Source: Fulvimonas soli
GTDB lineage: Bacteria > Pseudomonadota > Gammaproteobacteria > Xanthomonadales > Rhodanobacteraceae
Reading direction: 5' to 3'
Length of the DNA stretch: 64,000 bases
NCBI RefSeq assembly: GCF_003148905.1
Contig: NZ_QGHC01000002.1
Coordinates: forward strand, 347,041 to 411,040
The position numbers and the translations under genes are program-made. The notes under the pieces were generated by a model that saw nothing but the letters and a program-made list of their open reading frames with translations, was not told the DNA's origin and did no database searches. Below, piece by piece: positions 46,761-55,814 of this stretch (the stretch's first letter is position 1; each line of letters opens with the position of its first letter).

Positions 46761-47519
46761 TCAGGGTCGTTCCCGATACACCTGCAACCCCGCCGCCGAC
46801 TGGCTCACCGGCATGATCTCGATGCGGTTGACGTTGAGGTGCGGCGGCAGGTTGGCGATCCACCAGATCGTGCCGGCGATGTCCGCGGCGGTGATCGGGT
46901 GCGCGCCGGCGTAGAGCCGGTCGGAGGCGGCCTGGTCGCCGCCGGTGCGCACCAGGGTGAACTCGGTCTCGGCCATGCCCGGCTCCACCGAGGTCACGCG
47001 CACGCCGGTGCCGTGCAGGTCGGTGCGCAGGCCCAGCGAGAACTGCGCGACGAAGGCCTTGGTGCCGCCGTACACGTTGCCGCCCAGGTAGGGGTAGCTG
47101 CCGGCGATCGAGCCGAGGTTGACGATCGCGCCGCGCCGCTCGATCAGCGCGGGCAGCAGCAGGCGGGTCATCGTCACCAGCGCGGTGACGTTGGTGTCGA
47201 TCATCTGCTTCCACTGCGCCAGGCTCGCCTGCTGCGCCGGCGCGGTGCCCAGCGCCAGGCCCGCGTTGTTGACCAGCAGGTCGATGCCGGCGAACTCCGC
47301 CGGCAGGCCGGCGACCGCGGCGCGCGTCGCCGCCTCGTCGCGGATGTCGAAGGCCAGCGCGTGCACGCGCTCGCGGCCGTGCGCGTCCACCAGCTGCTGC
47401 AGGCGCTCGGCGCGCCGGCCGCTGGCGATCACCCGCCAGCCACCTTCCACGAAGCGTTCCACGGTGGCGGCGCCGAACCCGGAGGTGGCGCCGGTGATCC
47501 AGGCGGTCTTGATGGTCAT
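46761..47519 (-). CDS. SDR family oxidoreductase (YdfG-like)
   Basis: Predicted 252-residue NADP-dependent SDR of the YdfG 3-hydroxy-acid dehydrogenase type. Cofactor motif AWITGATSGFGAATVERFVE, NNAGLALG, catalytic Ser/Tyr/Lys in IVNLGSIAGSYPYLGGNVYG and YGGTKAFV, and VTSVEPGMAETEF. Likely acts on serine or 3-hydroxypropionate-type substrates; that is family-level inference. Monocistronic, convergent with the patatin gene. Confidence 0.9.
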   Translation of the reverse strand: MTIKTAWITGATSGFGAATVERFVEGGWRVIASGRRAERLQQLVDAHGRERVHALAFDIRDEAATRAAVAGLPAEFAGIDLLVNNAGLALGTAPAQQASLAQWKQMIDTNVTALVTMTRLLLPALIERRGAIVNLGSIAGSYPYLGGNVYGGTKAFVAQFSLGLRTDLHGTGVRVTSVEPGMAETEFTLVRTGGDQAASDRLYAGAHPITAADIAGTIWWIANLPPHLNVNRIEIMPVSQSAAGLQVYRERP

Positions 47520-47645
47520 GCGGTGCAGTCTAGCCGGCGGCCGTTTCCCGGCGAAGCCCGCGAATGCGCGTTCCGCGCGAGGGGACCGCGCGGCGGCCCG
47601 TTGCGCGCCCGTCGCGGGCCGGGCCGGCCGCGAAAAGCGCGCGGC

Positions 47646-48353
47646 TTACCGCCCTTCCTTCAGCGCGATCGCGTTGATGCCCGCCGAGGCCAGCCGCTGC
47701 TTGGTCGCCTCCAGCTCGGTGGCCGAGCGGAACGGCCCCAGGCGCACGCGGTGGTAGATCTGGCCGCCCACGTTCACCGCCTGCACGTTGGCGACGAAGC
47801 CCTGCAGGGCGAGCTTGGCCTTCAGCGTCTCGGCGTCGCCGGGGTTGGGGAAGGCGCCGACCTGCAGCAGGTAGCCGCCGCCGGCCGCCGGCGGCGTCAC
47901 CGCGGCGGCGGGCGCGGCGGTGACGTTCTCGCTGACCGCGCGCGGCGCGTTCGGCGGCGGGTTGGCCGCGGCCTGCGCGGCCTGCTGCGCCGCCTGCGCC
48001 TGCTGCTGGGCGGCCAGCTGCTTCTGCTGCTGCTCGGCGCGCGCCTGCGCGCTGATCTGCTCGTCGGGGATGCGCACCTCGCGCTCGGACAGCACCGAGT
48101 AGAAATCGTACTGCGGCTTCTTCGGCGCGCTGGCGGTGGCGGTCGGCTCCAGGCCGGCGTCGCCGCCGCGCTGGGCGGTGGCCTGCGGGTTGGGCTGCGG
48201 GCCGGTCGGCGCCATCGGCAGCAGCGACTTGCGCAGCAGCACGGCCACCACCAGGGCGCCGATCAGGATGCCGACGAGGATACCGGCCCAGCCGGGAAAC
48301 CCGCCGCTGCGGTTGCGCACGGCCTGCCGGCCCTTGCCCTTGCGTGCTGCCAT
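47646..48353 (-). CDS. SPOR domain protein
   Basis: Predicted 235-residue inner-membrane protein. It has a basic N-terminus (MAARKGKGRQAVRNRSGGFP), one membrane helix (GWAGILVGILIGALVVAVLL), and a Gln/Ala-rich periplasmic coil (residues 95-130). The C-terminal SPOR domain is LLQVGAFPNPGDAETLKAKL, VNVGGQIYHRVRLGPFRSAT. SPOR domains bind denuded glycan at division septa, so a FtsN-like role is likely. The start is flush with the argS stop; SD GGAGAAG lies inside argS. Confidence 0.9.
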   Translation of the reverse strand: MAARKGKGRQAVRNRSGGFPGWAGILVGILIGALVVAVLLRKSLLPMAPTGPQPNPQATAQRGGDAGLEPTATASAPKKPQYDFYSVLSEREVRIPDEQISAQARAEQQQKQLAAQQQAQAAQQAAQAAANPPPNAPRAVSENVTAAPAAAVTPPAAGGGYLLQVGAFPNPGDAETLKAKLALQGFVANVQAVNVGGQIYHRVRLGPFRSATELEATKQRLASAGINAIALKEGR

Positions 48354-50045
48354 TTACATCTTCTCCGGGGCGCTCAGGCCCAGCAGATCCAGCCCGTTGC
48401 GGATGACCTGGCGCGTGGCGACGGCGAGCGTGACGCGCGCGTCGCGCAGTCCGGCGTCGTCCACGATCCACTTGTGCTCGTGATAGTAGCTGTGCAGCGC
48501 GCCGGCGAGCTCGCGCAGGTATTGCGCGATCAGGTGCGGTTCCAGATTCGCGGCGGCCGCCTCGACCACCTCCGGGTAGCGCGACAGCTCGGTGAGCAGG
48601 GCCTGCTCGTGCGCGCTGTCCAGCCGCGCGAGCCGGGCGGCGCCGGCCTGCAGGTCCACCGGCGGCAGGCCGCGCTCGGCCAGCTCCTCCAGCACGCGGC
48701 AGACGCGGGCGTGCGCGTACTGGATGTAGTACACCGGGTTGTCGTTGCTCTGCGAGCGCGCCAGGTCGATGTCGAACACCAGCTGCGAGTCGGCCTTGCG
48801 CGCGATCAGGAAGTAGCGCGTGGCGTCGCGGCCGGCCTCGTCGATCAGGTCGCGCAGGGTGACGTAGGAGCCGGCGCGCTTGGAGATCTTCACCTCCTCG
48901 CCGCCGCGCATCACCGTCACCATCTGGTGCAGCACGTACTCGGGCCAGCCCTTGGGGATGCCGCAGTCCAGCGCCTGCAGGCCGGCGCGCACGCGCGCCA
49001 GCGAGCCGTGGTGGTCCGAGCCCAGCTCGGTGATCGCGCGCTCGTAGCCGCGCAGCCACTTGGAGCGGTGGTAGGCGACGTCCGGCACGAAGTAGGTGTA
49101 GCTGCCGTCGGACTTGCGCATCACGCGGTCCTTGTCGTCGCCGAAGTCGGTGGTGCGCAGCCACAGCGCGCCGCCTTCCTCGTAGGTGTGGCCGTGGGCG
49201 ACCAGCTCGCGCACGGTCTCCTCCACCTTGCCGCTGCTGTACAGCGAGGACTCCAGGAAGTACACGTCGAAGGCGACGCCGAAGGCCTTGAGGTCGAGGT
49301 CCTGCTCGCGGCGCAGGTAGGCCACGGCGAACTGGCGGATCGCCTCGAGGTCGTCCGGGTCCCTCGCGCCGGTGACCACGTGGCCTTCCACCTCCACGCT
49401 GTCGCCGGCCAGGTAGGCCTTGGCCACGTCGGCGATGTAGTCGCCGCGGTAGCCGTCCTCCGGCCAGCCGGCGTCGCCCGGTGCCAGCCCGCGCGCGCGC
49501 GCCTGGGTGGACACGGCCAGGTTGTGGATCTGCACGCCGGCGTCGTTGTAGTAGAACTCGCGCTTGACGTTCCAGCCGGTGGCCGCGAGCAGGCGGCTGA
49601 GGCAGTCGCCGATCGCCGCGGCGCGGCCGTGACCCACGTGCAGCGGGCCGGTCGGGTTGGCCGAGACGAACTCCACCCCCGCGGTGCGGCCGCCGCCGCT
49701 CGCGTTGCGACCGTAGCCGTCGCCCTGGTCGAGGATGCGCTGCACCTCGGCGTGGTAGGCGCCGGGGGCGAGGAAGAAGTTGACGAAGCCCGGCCCGGCG
49801 ATCTCGACGCGCTCCACCAGCGCGTTGGCCGGCAGCGCCGCCACCAGCTTCTCCGCCAGCTCGCGCGGCTTGGCGCGCGCCGGCTTGGCCAGCAGCATCG
49901 CCGCGTTGGTGGCGAAGTCGCCGTGCTCGCGGCTGCGCGCGCGCTCCACCACGAAGCCGGGCAGGTCGAGGTCGGCGGGCAGGACGGCATCCTGCTGCAG
50001 GGTGCGGATGGCCGCGAGGACGAGGTCGCGCAGCTGTTCTTTCAC
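48354..50045 (-). CDS. argS: Arginyl-tRNA synthetase
   Basis: Predicted 563-residue class I synthetase. The start is a GTG at 50045 ([20 protein letters not shown]), which gives a normal N-terminus; no good SD precedes it. The HIGH motif is [12 protein letters not shown], and the KMSKS-like motif [10 protein letters not shown]; the anticodon-binding C-terminus ends [12 protein letters not shown]. The SPOR gene follows immediately. Known ORF extension upstream to 50276 is not coding because it crosses a candidate sRNA and DnaA-like boxes. Confidence 0.95.
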   Translation of the reverse strand: MKEQLRDLVLAAIRTLQQDAVLPADLDLPGFVVERARSREHGDFATNAAMLLAKPARAKPRELAEKLVAALPANALVERVEIAGPGFVNFFLAPGAYHAEVQRILDQGDGYGRNASGGGRTAGVEFVSANPTGPLHVGHGRAAAIGDCLSRLLAATGWNVKREFYYNDAGVQIHNLAVSTQARARGLAPGDAGWPEDGYRGDYIADVAKAYLAGDSVEVEGHVVTGARDPDDLEAIRQFAVAYLRREQDLDLKAFGVAFDVYFLESSLYSSGKVEETVRELVAHGHTYEEGGALWLRTTDFGDDKDRVMRKSDGSYTYFVPDVAYHRSKWLRGYERAITELGSDHHGSLARVRAGLQALDCGIPKGWPEYVLHQMVTVMRGGEEVKISKRAGSYVTLRDLIDEAGRDATRYFLIARKADSQLVFDIDLARSQSNDNPVYYIQYAHARVCRVLEELAERGLPPVDLQAGAARLARLDSAHEQALLTELSRYPEVVEAAAANLEPHLIAQYLRELAGALHSYYHEHKWIVDDAGLRDARVTLAVATRQVIRNGLDLLGLSAPEKM

Positions 50046-50164
50046 GGGGCGGGGTCTGACGGCAATGGAACCGCCAATCCTAGCAGAGCGCCGCCGGCGG
50101 GCGGCCGCCCGCCATGCCCCGCCCGCGGACCGGCGCCCAGGCTGCTGCGGCGCGGGAGCCAGCC

Positions 50165-50337
50165 TGTGGATAAGTTTGTGGGGAAAATGGCAGCGGCGGC
50201 CGGCGAGGCGGGCGCGACGGCCTTTTGACGCCCGTTCGTCCCAAAAAAATCCTTTGGATAAAAAGGCTTGGATCAAACTTGTGGTGCGGCATGGGAGATT
50301 TTTCCGCCAAGCGGGCCTTCCGCCGCTTTGTGCATAA
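50165..50337. promoter_or_regulatory. Three DnaA-box-like sites
   Basis: On the minus strand: TTATCCACA (complement of 50165-50173, exact DnaA consensus), TTATCCAAA (50253-50261, one mismatch) and TTATGCACA (50329-50337, matches TTATNCACA). All share one orientation within 173 bp of locally AT-rich sequence between argS and radC. No dnaA, dnaN or parB gene is near, so an origin is unlikely; DnaA titration or regulation of argS is possible. Confidence 0.5.
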
Positions 50338-50381
50338 GTCCGGCCGGCGCATCGAGGTGGCTCCGGGTCATGCCCCTGTCA

Positions 50382-50506
50382 TGTCGCGTTGCGACACTGC
50401 GCGGGTGTCCACCGGGGTCCTCCCGCCGGTGCGACACCGGAGCCGTGTCCCACCCTCCCCGGGGCGACGGCCGGACGGCGCGGCTCCCCACCGCGCCGTT
50501 TTTTTT
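50382..50506 (+). ncRNA. Candidate plus-strand small RNA ending at an intrinsic terminator
   Basis: Three hairpins in a row: TGTCGC-GTT-GCGACA (50382-50396); GGTGTC-c-ACCGG [loop with TCCTCCC] CCGGT-gc-GACACC (50404-50438); and a terminator ACGGCGCGG-CTCCCCA-CCGCGCCGT followed by eight Ts. Two loops are C-rich (TCCTCCC, CTCCCC), as in sRNAs that target Shine-Dalgarno sequences. Neighbouring argS and radC are on the opposite strand, so the terminator serves no annotated gene. No promoter was recognised and the 5' end is not fixed. Confidence 0.45.
50475..50506 (+). terminator. Rho-independent terminator, plus strand
   Basis: 9-bp GC-rich stem (ACGGCGCGG / CCGCGCCGT), 7-base loop CTCCCCA, then TTTTTTTT at 50499-50506. 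It is one of the best intrinsic terminators in the window and only fits transcription from the plus strand. Confidence 0.85.
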
Positions 50507-50518
50507 GCGCGGCGGCCT

Positions 50519-50756
50519 AGAGCCTGTTCGCGCGCCTCCCGTACCCGCAGGGAGCTGACTGCGCGTGGGCCAAGGAAGCGCGAAGGAGTGGACGCCGGTC
50601 CGCGACGCGGCGCGGCATGGAGGAAGCAGGGCGAGGGTCCGGGCATCGCGGCCGGAGACCGCTCCCACCAGGCTTGCGAGGCTCCCTGTGGGAGCGGCTT
50701 CCGGCCGCGATCGACCTGCCCGGCGCTCTTCCCCGGAAGATTTTGAGCAGACCCCT
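50519..50756. repeat. Dispersed intergenic element, copy D
   Basis: 238 bp between the candidate sRNA terminator and radC. Left end AGAGCCTGTTCGCGCG at 50519; the right end, read on the minus strand, is AGGGGTCTGCTCAAAATC directly after the TA of the radC TAG stop, with one extra base relative to the consensus. REP-like inverted pair at 50645-50711. It carries GTGGACGCCGGTCCGCGACG, shared with copy A. Confidence 0.83.
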
Positions 50757-51426
50757 ACAGCAGGCCGCGGGCGGCCATCGAGACCGGCTCGCCGGCACCG
50801 ATCACCAGGTGGTCCAGCACGCGCACGCCCACCAGCTGCAGCGCGTCGCGCAGCTCGCGGGTGATCGCGCGGTCGGCGGCGCTGGGCTCGGCGACGCCGC
50901 TGGGGTGGTTGTGCGCGAAGATCACCGCGCAGGCATTGTGCCGCAGGCAGGCGCGCACCACCTCGCGCGGGTGCACGCTGGCGCCGTCCACGGTGCCGCG
51001 GAACAGCTCCTCGAAGGCCAGCACGCGGTGGCGGTTGTCCAGGTACAGGCAGCCGAACACCTCGTAGGGCAGGTGGCGCAGCCGCGCGCGGAGGAAGTCG
51101 GCGCTGTCGCGCGGGCTGCTCAGGCTCGGGCGCCGCTCCAGCTGTTCGGCGAGGCTGCGCCGCGCCAGCTCCAGCGCGGCGGCGAGGCGGGCGCGCTTGG
51201 CCGGCCCCAGGCCGGCGACGCGGATGTCCTGCTCGGTGCGCCCGAGCAGGGAGGCCAGGCCGCCGCTCGACAGCAGCAGCTCGCGGCCCAGCGCGATGGC
51301 GTCCTTGCCGCGCACGCCGCTGCCCAGCAGCACGGCCAGCAGCTCGGCGTCGGACAGCGTGGTGCTGCCGTGCGCCAGCAGCTTCTCGCGGGGGCGTTCC
51401 CTCTCCGGCCAGTGACGGATGCTCAT
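50755..51426 (-). CDS. radC: RadC family protein
   Basis: Predicted 223-residue protein with an N-terminal helix-hairpin-helix-like part ([40 protein letters not shown]) and a C-terminal JAB/MPN+ metalloprotease-fold domain: [19 protein letters not shown], metal motif [16 protein letters not shown]. The old name DNA repair protein RadC is not supported by current genetics. The stop codon abuts repeat copy D. It is divergent from coaBC. Confidence 0.93.
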   Translation of the reverse strand: MSIRHWPERERPREKLLAHGSTTLSDAELLAVLLGSGVRGKDAIALGRELLLSSGGLASLLGRTEQDIRVAGLGPAKRARLAAALELARRSLAEQLERRPSLSSPRDSADFLRARLRHLPYEVFGCLYLDNRHRVLAFEELFRGTVDGASVHPREVVRACLRHNACAVIFAHNHPSGVAEPSAADRAITRELRDALQLVGVRVLDHLVIGAGEPVSMAARGLL

Positions 51427-51523
51427 CCCTCCAGCTTGCCCGGCGGGGGTGTGACGGCGGCAGCGGGAAACGCGGACGAATCCGGTAAGCTACGGACGAT
51501 CCACCGTCAGCGCCGACTTACAC

Positions 51524-52729
51524 ATGAGCCTAGCCAACCGCCGCATCCTGCTCGGCGTGTCGGGCGGCATTGCCGCCTACAAGTCCTGCGAGCTGGTTCG
51601 CCGCCTGCGCGAGCAGGGCGCCGAGGTGCGCGTGGTGATGACCGAGGGCGCCACCCACTTCGTCGGCACGGCGACCTTCCAGGCATTGTCCGGCCAGCCG
51701 GTGCGGGTGAGCCTGTGGGACGAGTCGGCCGAGGCGGCGATGGGCCACATCGAGCTGGCGCGCTGGGCCGAGCGCATCCTGGTCGCGCCCGCCAGCGCCG
51801 ACGTGATCGCGCGGCTGGCCCACGGCCACGCCGACGACCTGCTCACCACGCTGTGCCTGGCCAGCGCCGCGCCGCTGTACCTGGCGCCGGCGATGAACCA
51901 GCAGATGTGGGCGCACCCGGCGGTGCAGGCCAACCTGGCCGCGCTGCGCGAGCGCGGCGTGCGCATGCTGGGCCCGGCGGCGGGCGAGCAGGCCTGCGGC
52001 GACGTGGGCTCCGGCCGCATGCTGGAGCCGCACGAGCTGCGCGACGCGCTGGCCGCCTCCTTCGGCGGCGGCGCGCTGGCCGGGCTGAAGGTGGTGGTCA
52101 GCGCCGGCCCCACCTACGAGGACATCGACCCGGTGCGCTTCATCGGCAACCGCAGCTCGGGGAGGATGGGCTTCGCGGTGGCCGAGGCGGCCGCCGCGGC
52201 CGGCGCCGCGGTGACCCTGGTGGCCGGCCCGGTGAGCCTGCCCACGCCGGCCGGCGTGGCGCGCCGCGTCGACGTGCGCAGCGCCGCGCAGATGCAGGCG
52301 GCGGTGCTGGAGGCCGCGCGCGACGCGCAGATCTACGTCGGCGCGGCGGCGGTCGGCGACTACCGGCCGCAGCAGGTGGCCGAGCGCAAGCTCAAGAAGC
52401 AGGCCGGCGCCGACCTGGTGCTGCAGCTGGCGGAGAACCCGGACATCCTGGCCACGCTGGCGGCGCAGCCGGCGCCGCCGTTCCTGGTCGGCTTCGCCGC
52501 CGAGACGCACGAGGTGGCCGCGTACGCGCAGGACAAGCTGCGCCGCAAGAAGCTGGACATGATCGCCGCCAACGAGGTCGGCGGGGGCCGCGGCTTCGAG
52601 GCCGGCGACAACGCGCTCACCCTGTACTGGCCGGACGGCTCGCTGGAGCTGGCGCGCACCTCCAAGGCGGCGCTGGCGCGGCGGCTGGTCGAGCAGGTCG
52701 CGGCGCGCTACCGGGCGGTGCGCGGATGA
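51524..52729 (+). CDS. coaBC: Bifunctional phosphopantothenoylcysteine decarboxylase/synthetase
   Basis: Predicted 401-residue CoaBC (Dfp). The N-terminal flavin decarboxylase has [40 protein letters not shown] and the PAMNQQMW motif; the cysteine in [12 protein letters not shown] is the CoaC active residue. The C-terminal synthetase has [21 protein letters not shown] and AVGDYRP. Together they convert 4'-phosphopantothenate to phosphopantetheine for coenzyme A. The stop overlaps the dut start (ATGA). Confidence 0.95.
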   Translation: MSLANRRILLGVSGGIAAYKSCELVRRLREQGAEVRVVMTEGATHFVGTATFQALSGQPVRVSLWDESAEAAMGHIELARWAERILVAPASADVIARLAHGHADDLLTTLCLASAAPLYLAPAMNQQMWAHPAVQANLAALRERGVRMLGPAAGEQACGDVGSGRMLEPHELRDALAASFGGGALAGLKVVVSAGPTYEDIDPVRFIGNRSSGRMGFAVAEAAAAAGAAVTLVAGPVSLPTPAGVARRVDVRSAAQMQAAVLEAARDAQIYVGAAAVGDYRPQQVAERKLKKQAGADLVLQLAENPDILATLAAQPAPPFLVGFAAETHEVAAYAQDKLRRKKLDMIAANEVGGGRGFEAGDNALTLYWPDGSLELARTSKAALARRLVEQVAARYRAVRG

Positions 52730-53196
52730 GCGGCGCGCCGTCGATCGAGGTGGAACTGAAGATCCTCGACCCGCGCCTGGGCGCGGAGATTCCCCTGCCC
52801 GCGCCGGCCACCGCCGGCAGCGCCGGCATGGACCTGCGCGCCGCGCTGCACGAGCCGCTGACCCTGGCGCCGGGCGACAGCGCGCTGGTGCCGAGCGGGC
52901 TGGCGCTGCACATCGGCGACCCGGGCTGGTGCGCGCTGGTCGTGCCGCGCTCGGGCCTGGGCCACAGGCAGGGGCTGGTGATGGGCAACCTGGTCGGCGT
53001 GATCGACGCCGACTACCAGGGGCCGCTGCTGATTTCCTGCTGGAACCGCGGCCGCGAGCCGGTCACCATCGCGCCGGGCGACCGCATCGCCCAGCTGCTG
53101 CTGGTGCCGGTGGCGCAGCCGCGGCTGAAGCTGGTGGACGAGTTTGCGCCCTCGCAGCGGGGCGGGGGCGGTTTCGGATCGACAGGCCTGCGTTGA
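52726..53196 (+). CDS. dut: dUTP diphosphatase
   Basis: Predicted 156-residue trimeric dUTPase. Five motifs: [11 protein letters not shown] (1), PRSGLGH (2), [13 protein letters not shown] (3), [11 protein letters not shown] (4) and [10 protein letters not shown] (5). It prevents uracil incorporation and feeds dTTP synthesis. It overlaps coaBC and is followed 18 bp later by algC, the coaBC-dut-algC order known in Pseudomonas and relatives. Confidence 0.96.
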   Translation: MSGAPSIEVELKILDPRLGAEIPLPAPATAGSAGMDLRAALHEPLTLAPGDSALVPSGLALHIGDPGWCALVVPRSGLGHRQGLVMGNLVGVIDADYQGPLLISCWNRGREPVTIAPGDRIAQLLLVPVAQPRLKLVDEFAPSQRGGGGFGSTGLR

Positions 53197-53214
53197 GCCT
53201 CCGGGGGAGAAGGC

Positions 53215-55518
53215 ATGAGGGCAAGGTTCGGAAGGGGGGAAGTCGACTGGCGGCGCCTGCTGCCGCTGGCCGCCGGCACGCTGCTGGTGCTGCTGGGCCT
53301 GTTCTGCGCCTGGCAGGCCTGGCTGATCGCCGACGAGGGCAGCGCCAACGAGCGCGTGCACCGCGCGCAGGACCAGCTGGTGCAGTCGCTCGGCGCGGAG
53401 ATCGCCGCCGAGCGCGCGCGCGCCGCCGAGGCGGTGGGCTCGGTCGACCCCGTGGTGCGGGGCGATCCCGCCCTGCTCGCCGCCGCGGTGCGCCGCCGCC
53501 TGCCGGAGGCGCTGGCGGTGGAGGTCTACAGCGCCGGCCTGGACGAGGTGCTGCACGCCAACTACCGCGAGTTCGGCTACGCCAAGGCGGCCCAGCTGCT
53601 GGCCGCGCAGACCGCCGAGGGCGCGCCGCCGATGCAGAGCGTGAACGCCGCCGGCGGGCGCCGGCTGAGCCTGGTGCTGCCGTCGGGGCCGGCCGGCCGG
53701 CCGCAGGCCTGGGTCTGGCTGGAGCTGCCGTTCGCGCCGCTGCAGCAGCGTTTCGCCGCCGTTCCGCCGGCGGGCGGCAGACTGGAGCTTCGCCAGGGCG
53801 ACGAACGCGGCCAGCTGAGCCTGCTGACCGCGGGCGCCGCCTCGGCGACGGCCGAGGCGCTGGCCAGGCCGGTGCCCGGCAGCAGCTTCAGCGTCGGCGT
53901 CGCCCTGCCGGAGGCCTTCATCGTGCTGCCGCGCAGCTGGTCGCTGGCGGCGCTGCTGGCCCTGCTGGGGCTGGGCGGCGGCGGTTATCTGCTGTGGCTG
54001 CGCGCGCGGTCGCGCGTGCCGCCGGAGCCTGCCATGGAACCCGAGGAGATCATGTTGTCCGACGTGAAAGTGAACAAGCCCGAGCCGCCCAAGCCGGCGG
54101 CGCGGGAGGCGGCCCGGCCGCCGGCGGCCAGCCCGGCCGAGGTCGACCCGAGCATCTTCCGCGCCTACGACGTGCGCGGCGTGGTCGGCAAGACGCTGAC
54201 CCGCGGCGTGGCCAAGGCGCTGGGCCAGGCGATCGGCACGGTGATGCGCGAGAAGGGCCTGCGCGAGATCGTGGTCGGCCGCGACGGCCGCCTGTCCGGC
54301 CCGGAGCTGGCCGGCGCGCTGGCCGACGGCCTGCGCGCGGCCGGCGTCGACGTGATCGACGTCGGTGCCGCGCCCACGCCGGTGATCTACTACGCCGCCT
54401 ACCGCTTCAACACCGGCAGCTGCGTCGCCGTCACCGGCAGCCACAACCCGCCCGACTACAACGGCTTCAAGATCGTGGTCGGCGGCGAGACGCTGTCGGA
54501 GGACGCGATCAAGGACCTGTACCGGCGCATCGCCTCCGGCGCGCTGGAGGGCGGCGGCCAGGGCGGCCTGCGCCACGTCGACGTGGTGCCCGACTACATC
54601 GAGCGGATCACCTCCGACGTGCAGGCCGAGCGCCGCCTCAAGGTGGTGGTGGACTGCGGCAACGGCATCCCCGGCGCGGTGGCGCCGCAGGTGCTGGAGG
54701 GCATCGGCTGCGAGGTGATCCCGCTGTACTGCGAGGTCGACGGCAGCTTCCCCAACCACCATCCCGACCCGTCCGACCCGCACAACCTGGAGGACCTGAT
54801 CCTCGCGGTGAAGCAGACCGGCGCCGACCTCGGCGTGGCCTTCGACGGCGACGGCGACCGCCTCGGCGTGGTGACCAGGGACGGCGAGATCATCTTCCCC
54901 GACCGCCTGCTGATGCTGTTCGCGCGCGACGTGCTGTCGCGCCAGCCGGGCGCCACCGTCATCTACGACGTCAAGTGCACCGGCCACCTCAAGGGCCAGG
55001 TGCTCGACGCCGGCGGCAGCCCGCTGATGTGGCGCACCGGCCACTCGCTGATCAAGGCCAAGATGCGCGAGACCGGCGCCGAGCTGGCCGGCGAGATGAG
55101 CGGCCACTTCTTCTTCAAGGAGCGCTGGTACGGCTTCGACGACGGCATCTACGCCGGCGCGCGGCTGCTGGAGATCCTCGCCGGCGACCTGGAGGAGCGC
55201 ACCCCGGAGCAGATCTTCGCCACCCTGCCCAAGGGCGTCTCCACGCCGGAGCTGAAGATCGAGCTGGCCGAGGGCGAGCACTACCGCTTCATCGAGCAGT
55301 TCCGCGCCAAGGCCGGCTTCGGCGACGCCACGCTGACCACCATCGACGGCGTGCGCGCCGACTGGCCGGACGGCTGGGGCCTGGTGCGCGCCTCCAACAC
55401 CACGCCGGTGCTGGTGCTGCGCTTCGACGCCGACAACGCGGTGGCGCTCAAGCGCATCCAGCAGGCCTTCCGCGAGCAGCTCTACCTGGTGGACCCCAAG
55501 CTCAAGCTGCCGTTCTGA
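53215..55518 (+). CDS. algC: Phosphomannomutase/phosphoglucomutase with periplasmic N-terminal extension
   Basis: Predicted 767-residue enzyme. The C-terminal 460 residues are a full alpha-D-phosphohexomutase: start DPSIFRAYDVRGVVGKTLTR, active serine loop AVTGSHNPPDYNGFK, metal loop FDGDGDRLGVV, sugar-binding GEMSGHFFF, phosphate-binding RASNTTPVLVLRF. The first 300 residues are extra: a membrane helix (RLLPLAAGTLLVLLGLFCAW), a periplasmic stretch, and a second helix (LAALLALLGLGGGGYLLWL, residues 240-260). It supplies mannose- and glucose-1-phosphate for exopolysaccharide and LPS. The N-terminus ties it to the membrane. Confidence 0.94.
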   Translation: MRARFGRGEVDWRRLLPLAAGTLLVLLGLFCAWQAWLIADEGSANERVHRAQDQLVQSLGAEIAAERARAAEAVGSVDPVVRGDPALLAAAVRRRLPEALAVEVYSAGLDEVLHANYREFGYAKAAQLLAAQTAEGAPPMQSVNAAGGRRLSLVLPSGPAGRPQAWVWLELPFAPLQQRFAAVPPAGGRLELRQGDERGQLSLLTAGAASATAEALARPVPGSSFSVGVALPEAFIVLPRSWSLAALLALLGLGGGGYLLWLRARSRVPPEPAMEPEEIMLSDVKVNKPEPPKPAAREAARPPAASPAEVDPSIFRAYDVRGVVGKTLTRGVAKALGQAIGTVMREKGLREIVVGRDGRLSGPELAGALADGLRAAGVDVIDVGAAPTPVIYYAAYRFNTGSCVAVTGSHNPPDYNGFKIVVGGETLSEDAIKDLYRRIASGALEGGGQGGLRHVDVVPDYIERITSDVQAERRLKVVVDCGNGIPGAVAPQVLEGIGCEVIPLYCEVDGSFPNHHPDPSDPHNLEDLILAVKQTGADLGVAFDGDGDRLGVVTRDGEIIFPDRLLMLFARDVLSRQPGATVIYDVKCTGHLKGQVLDAGGSPLMWRTGHSLIKAKMRETGAELAGEMSGHFFFKERWYGFDDGIYAGARLLEILAGDLEERTPEQIFATLPKGVSTPELKIELAEGEHYRFIEQFRAKAGFGDATLTTIDGVRADWPDGWGLVRASNTTPVLVLRFDADNAVALKRIQQAFREQLYLVDPKLKLPF

Positions 55519-55546
55519 GGCGGTCTTGAGGAGCGCGCGGGAAACG

Positions 55547-55573
55547 GAAAGGGCCGGCCATGCCGGCCCTTTC
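55547..55573. terminator. algC terminator hairpin
   Basis: GAAAGGGCCGGC, loop CAT, and its exact complement, 12 bp with no mismatch, 29 bp after the algC stop. No T-tract is present; it may stop transcription from either direction between the convergent genes. Confidence 0.7.
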
Positions 55574-55814
55574 GCCGTTCCGGGTGCAGCATCGGGGCCG
55601 CTGGCGGTCTCGCGTCGGGTCGATCGCGGCCGGAGGCCGCTCCCACAGGGGTCTCGCCGGCCTTGTGGGAGCGGCCTCCGGCCGCGAGGCCCGAACCATC
55701 GCCCCACGCTCGCCATGCCGCGCCATCGCGCAGCCGGCGTCCACTTCCTCGTGCTTCCCTGGCCTGCGCGCAGTCGGCTCCCCGTGGAGCGCGGGGAGAG
55801 ATGAAACAGGCCCT
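55574..55814. repeat. Dispersed intergenic element, copy E (inverted, right part reduced)
   Basis: Read on the minus strand, the end begins at the last base of the DUF4124 gene TGA as AGGGCCTGTTTC and continues with GACGCCGG, the shared copy-A/D segment in variant form. REP-like inverted pair at 55623-55687. The other terminus near the algC terminator is not recognisable. Confidence 0.75.

Noticed and set aside
50165..50337. Chromosome or plasmid replication origin
   Set aside because: Only three boxes and no dnaA, dnaN, gyrB, parB or AT-rich unwinding repeats; titration or regulation is more plausible.
50225..50746. 173-residue plus-strand ORF between argS and radC
   Set aside because: It passes through the candidate DnaA boxes, the intrinsic terminator and repeat copy D, and its residues are repeat-derived. 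No ribosome binding site or domain.
52708..55716. Minus-strand ORF of 1002 residues antisense to dut and algC
   Set aside because: It mirrors real genes in the other strand; the residue composition is repetitive (RR, QH, AG-rich), as expected of antisense frames in very GC-rich DNA, and no domain is visible.
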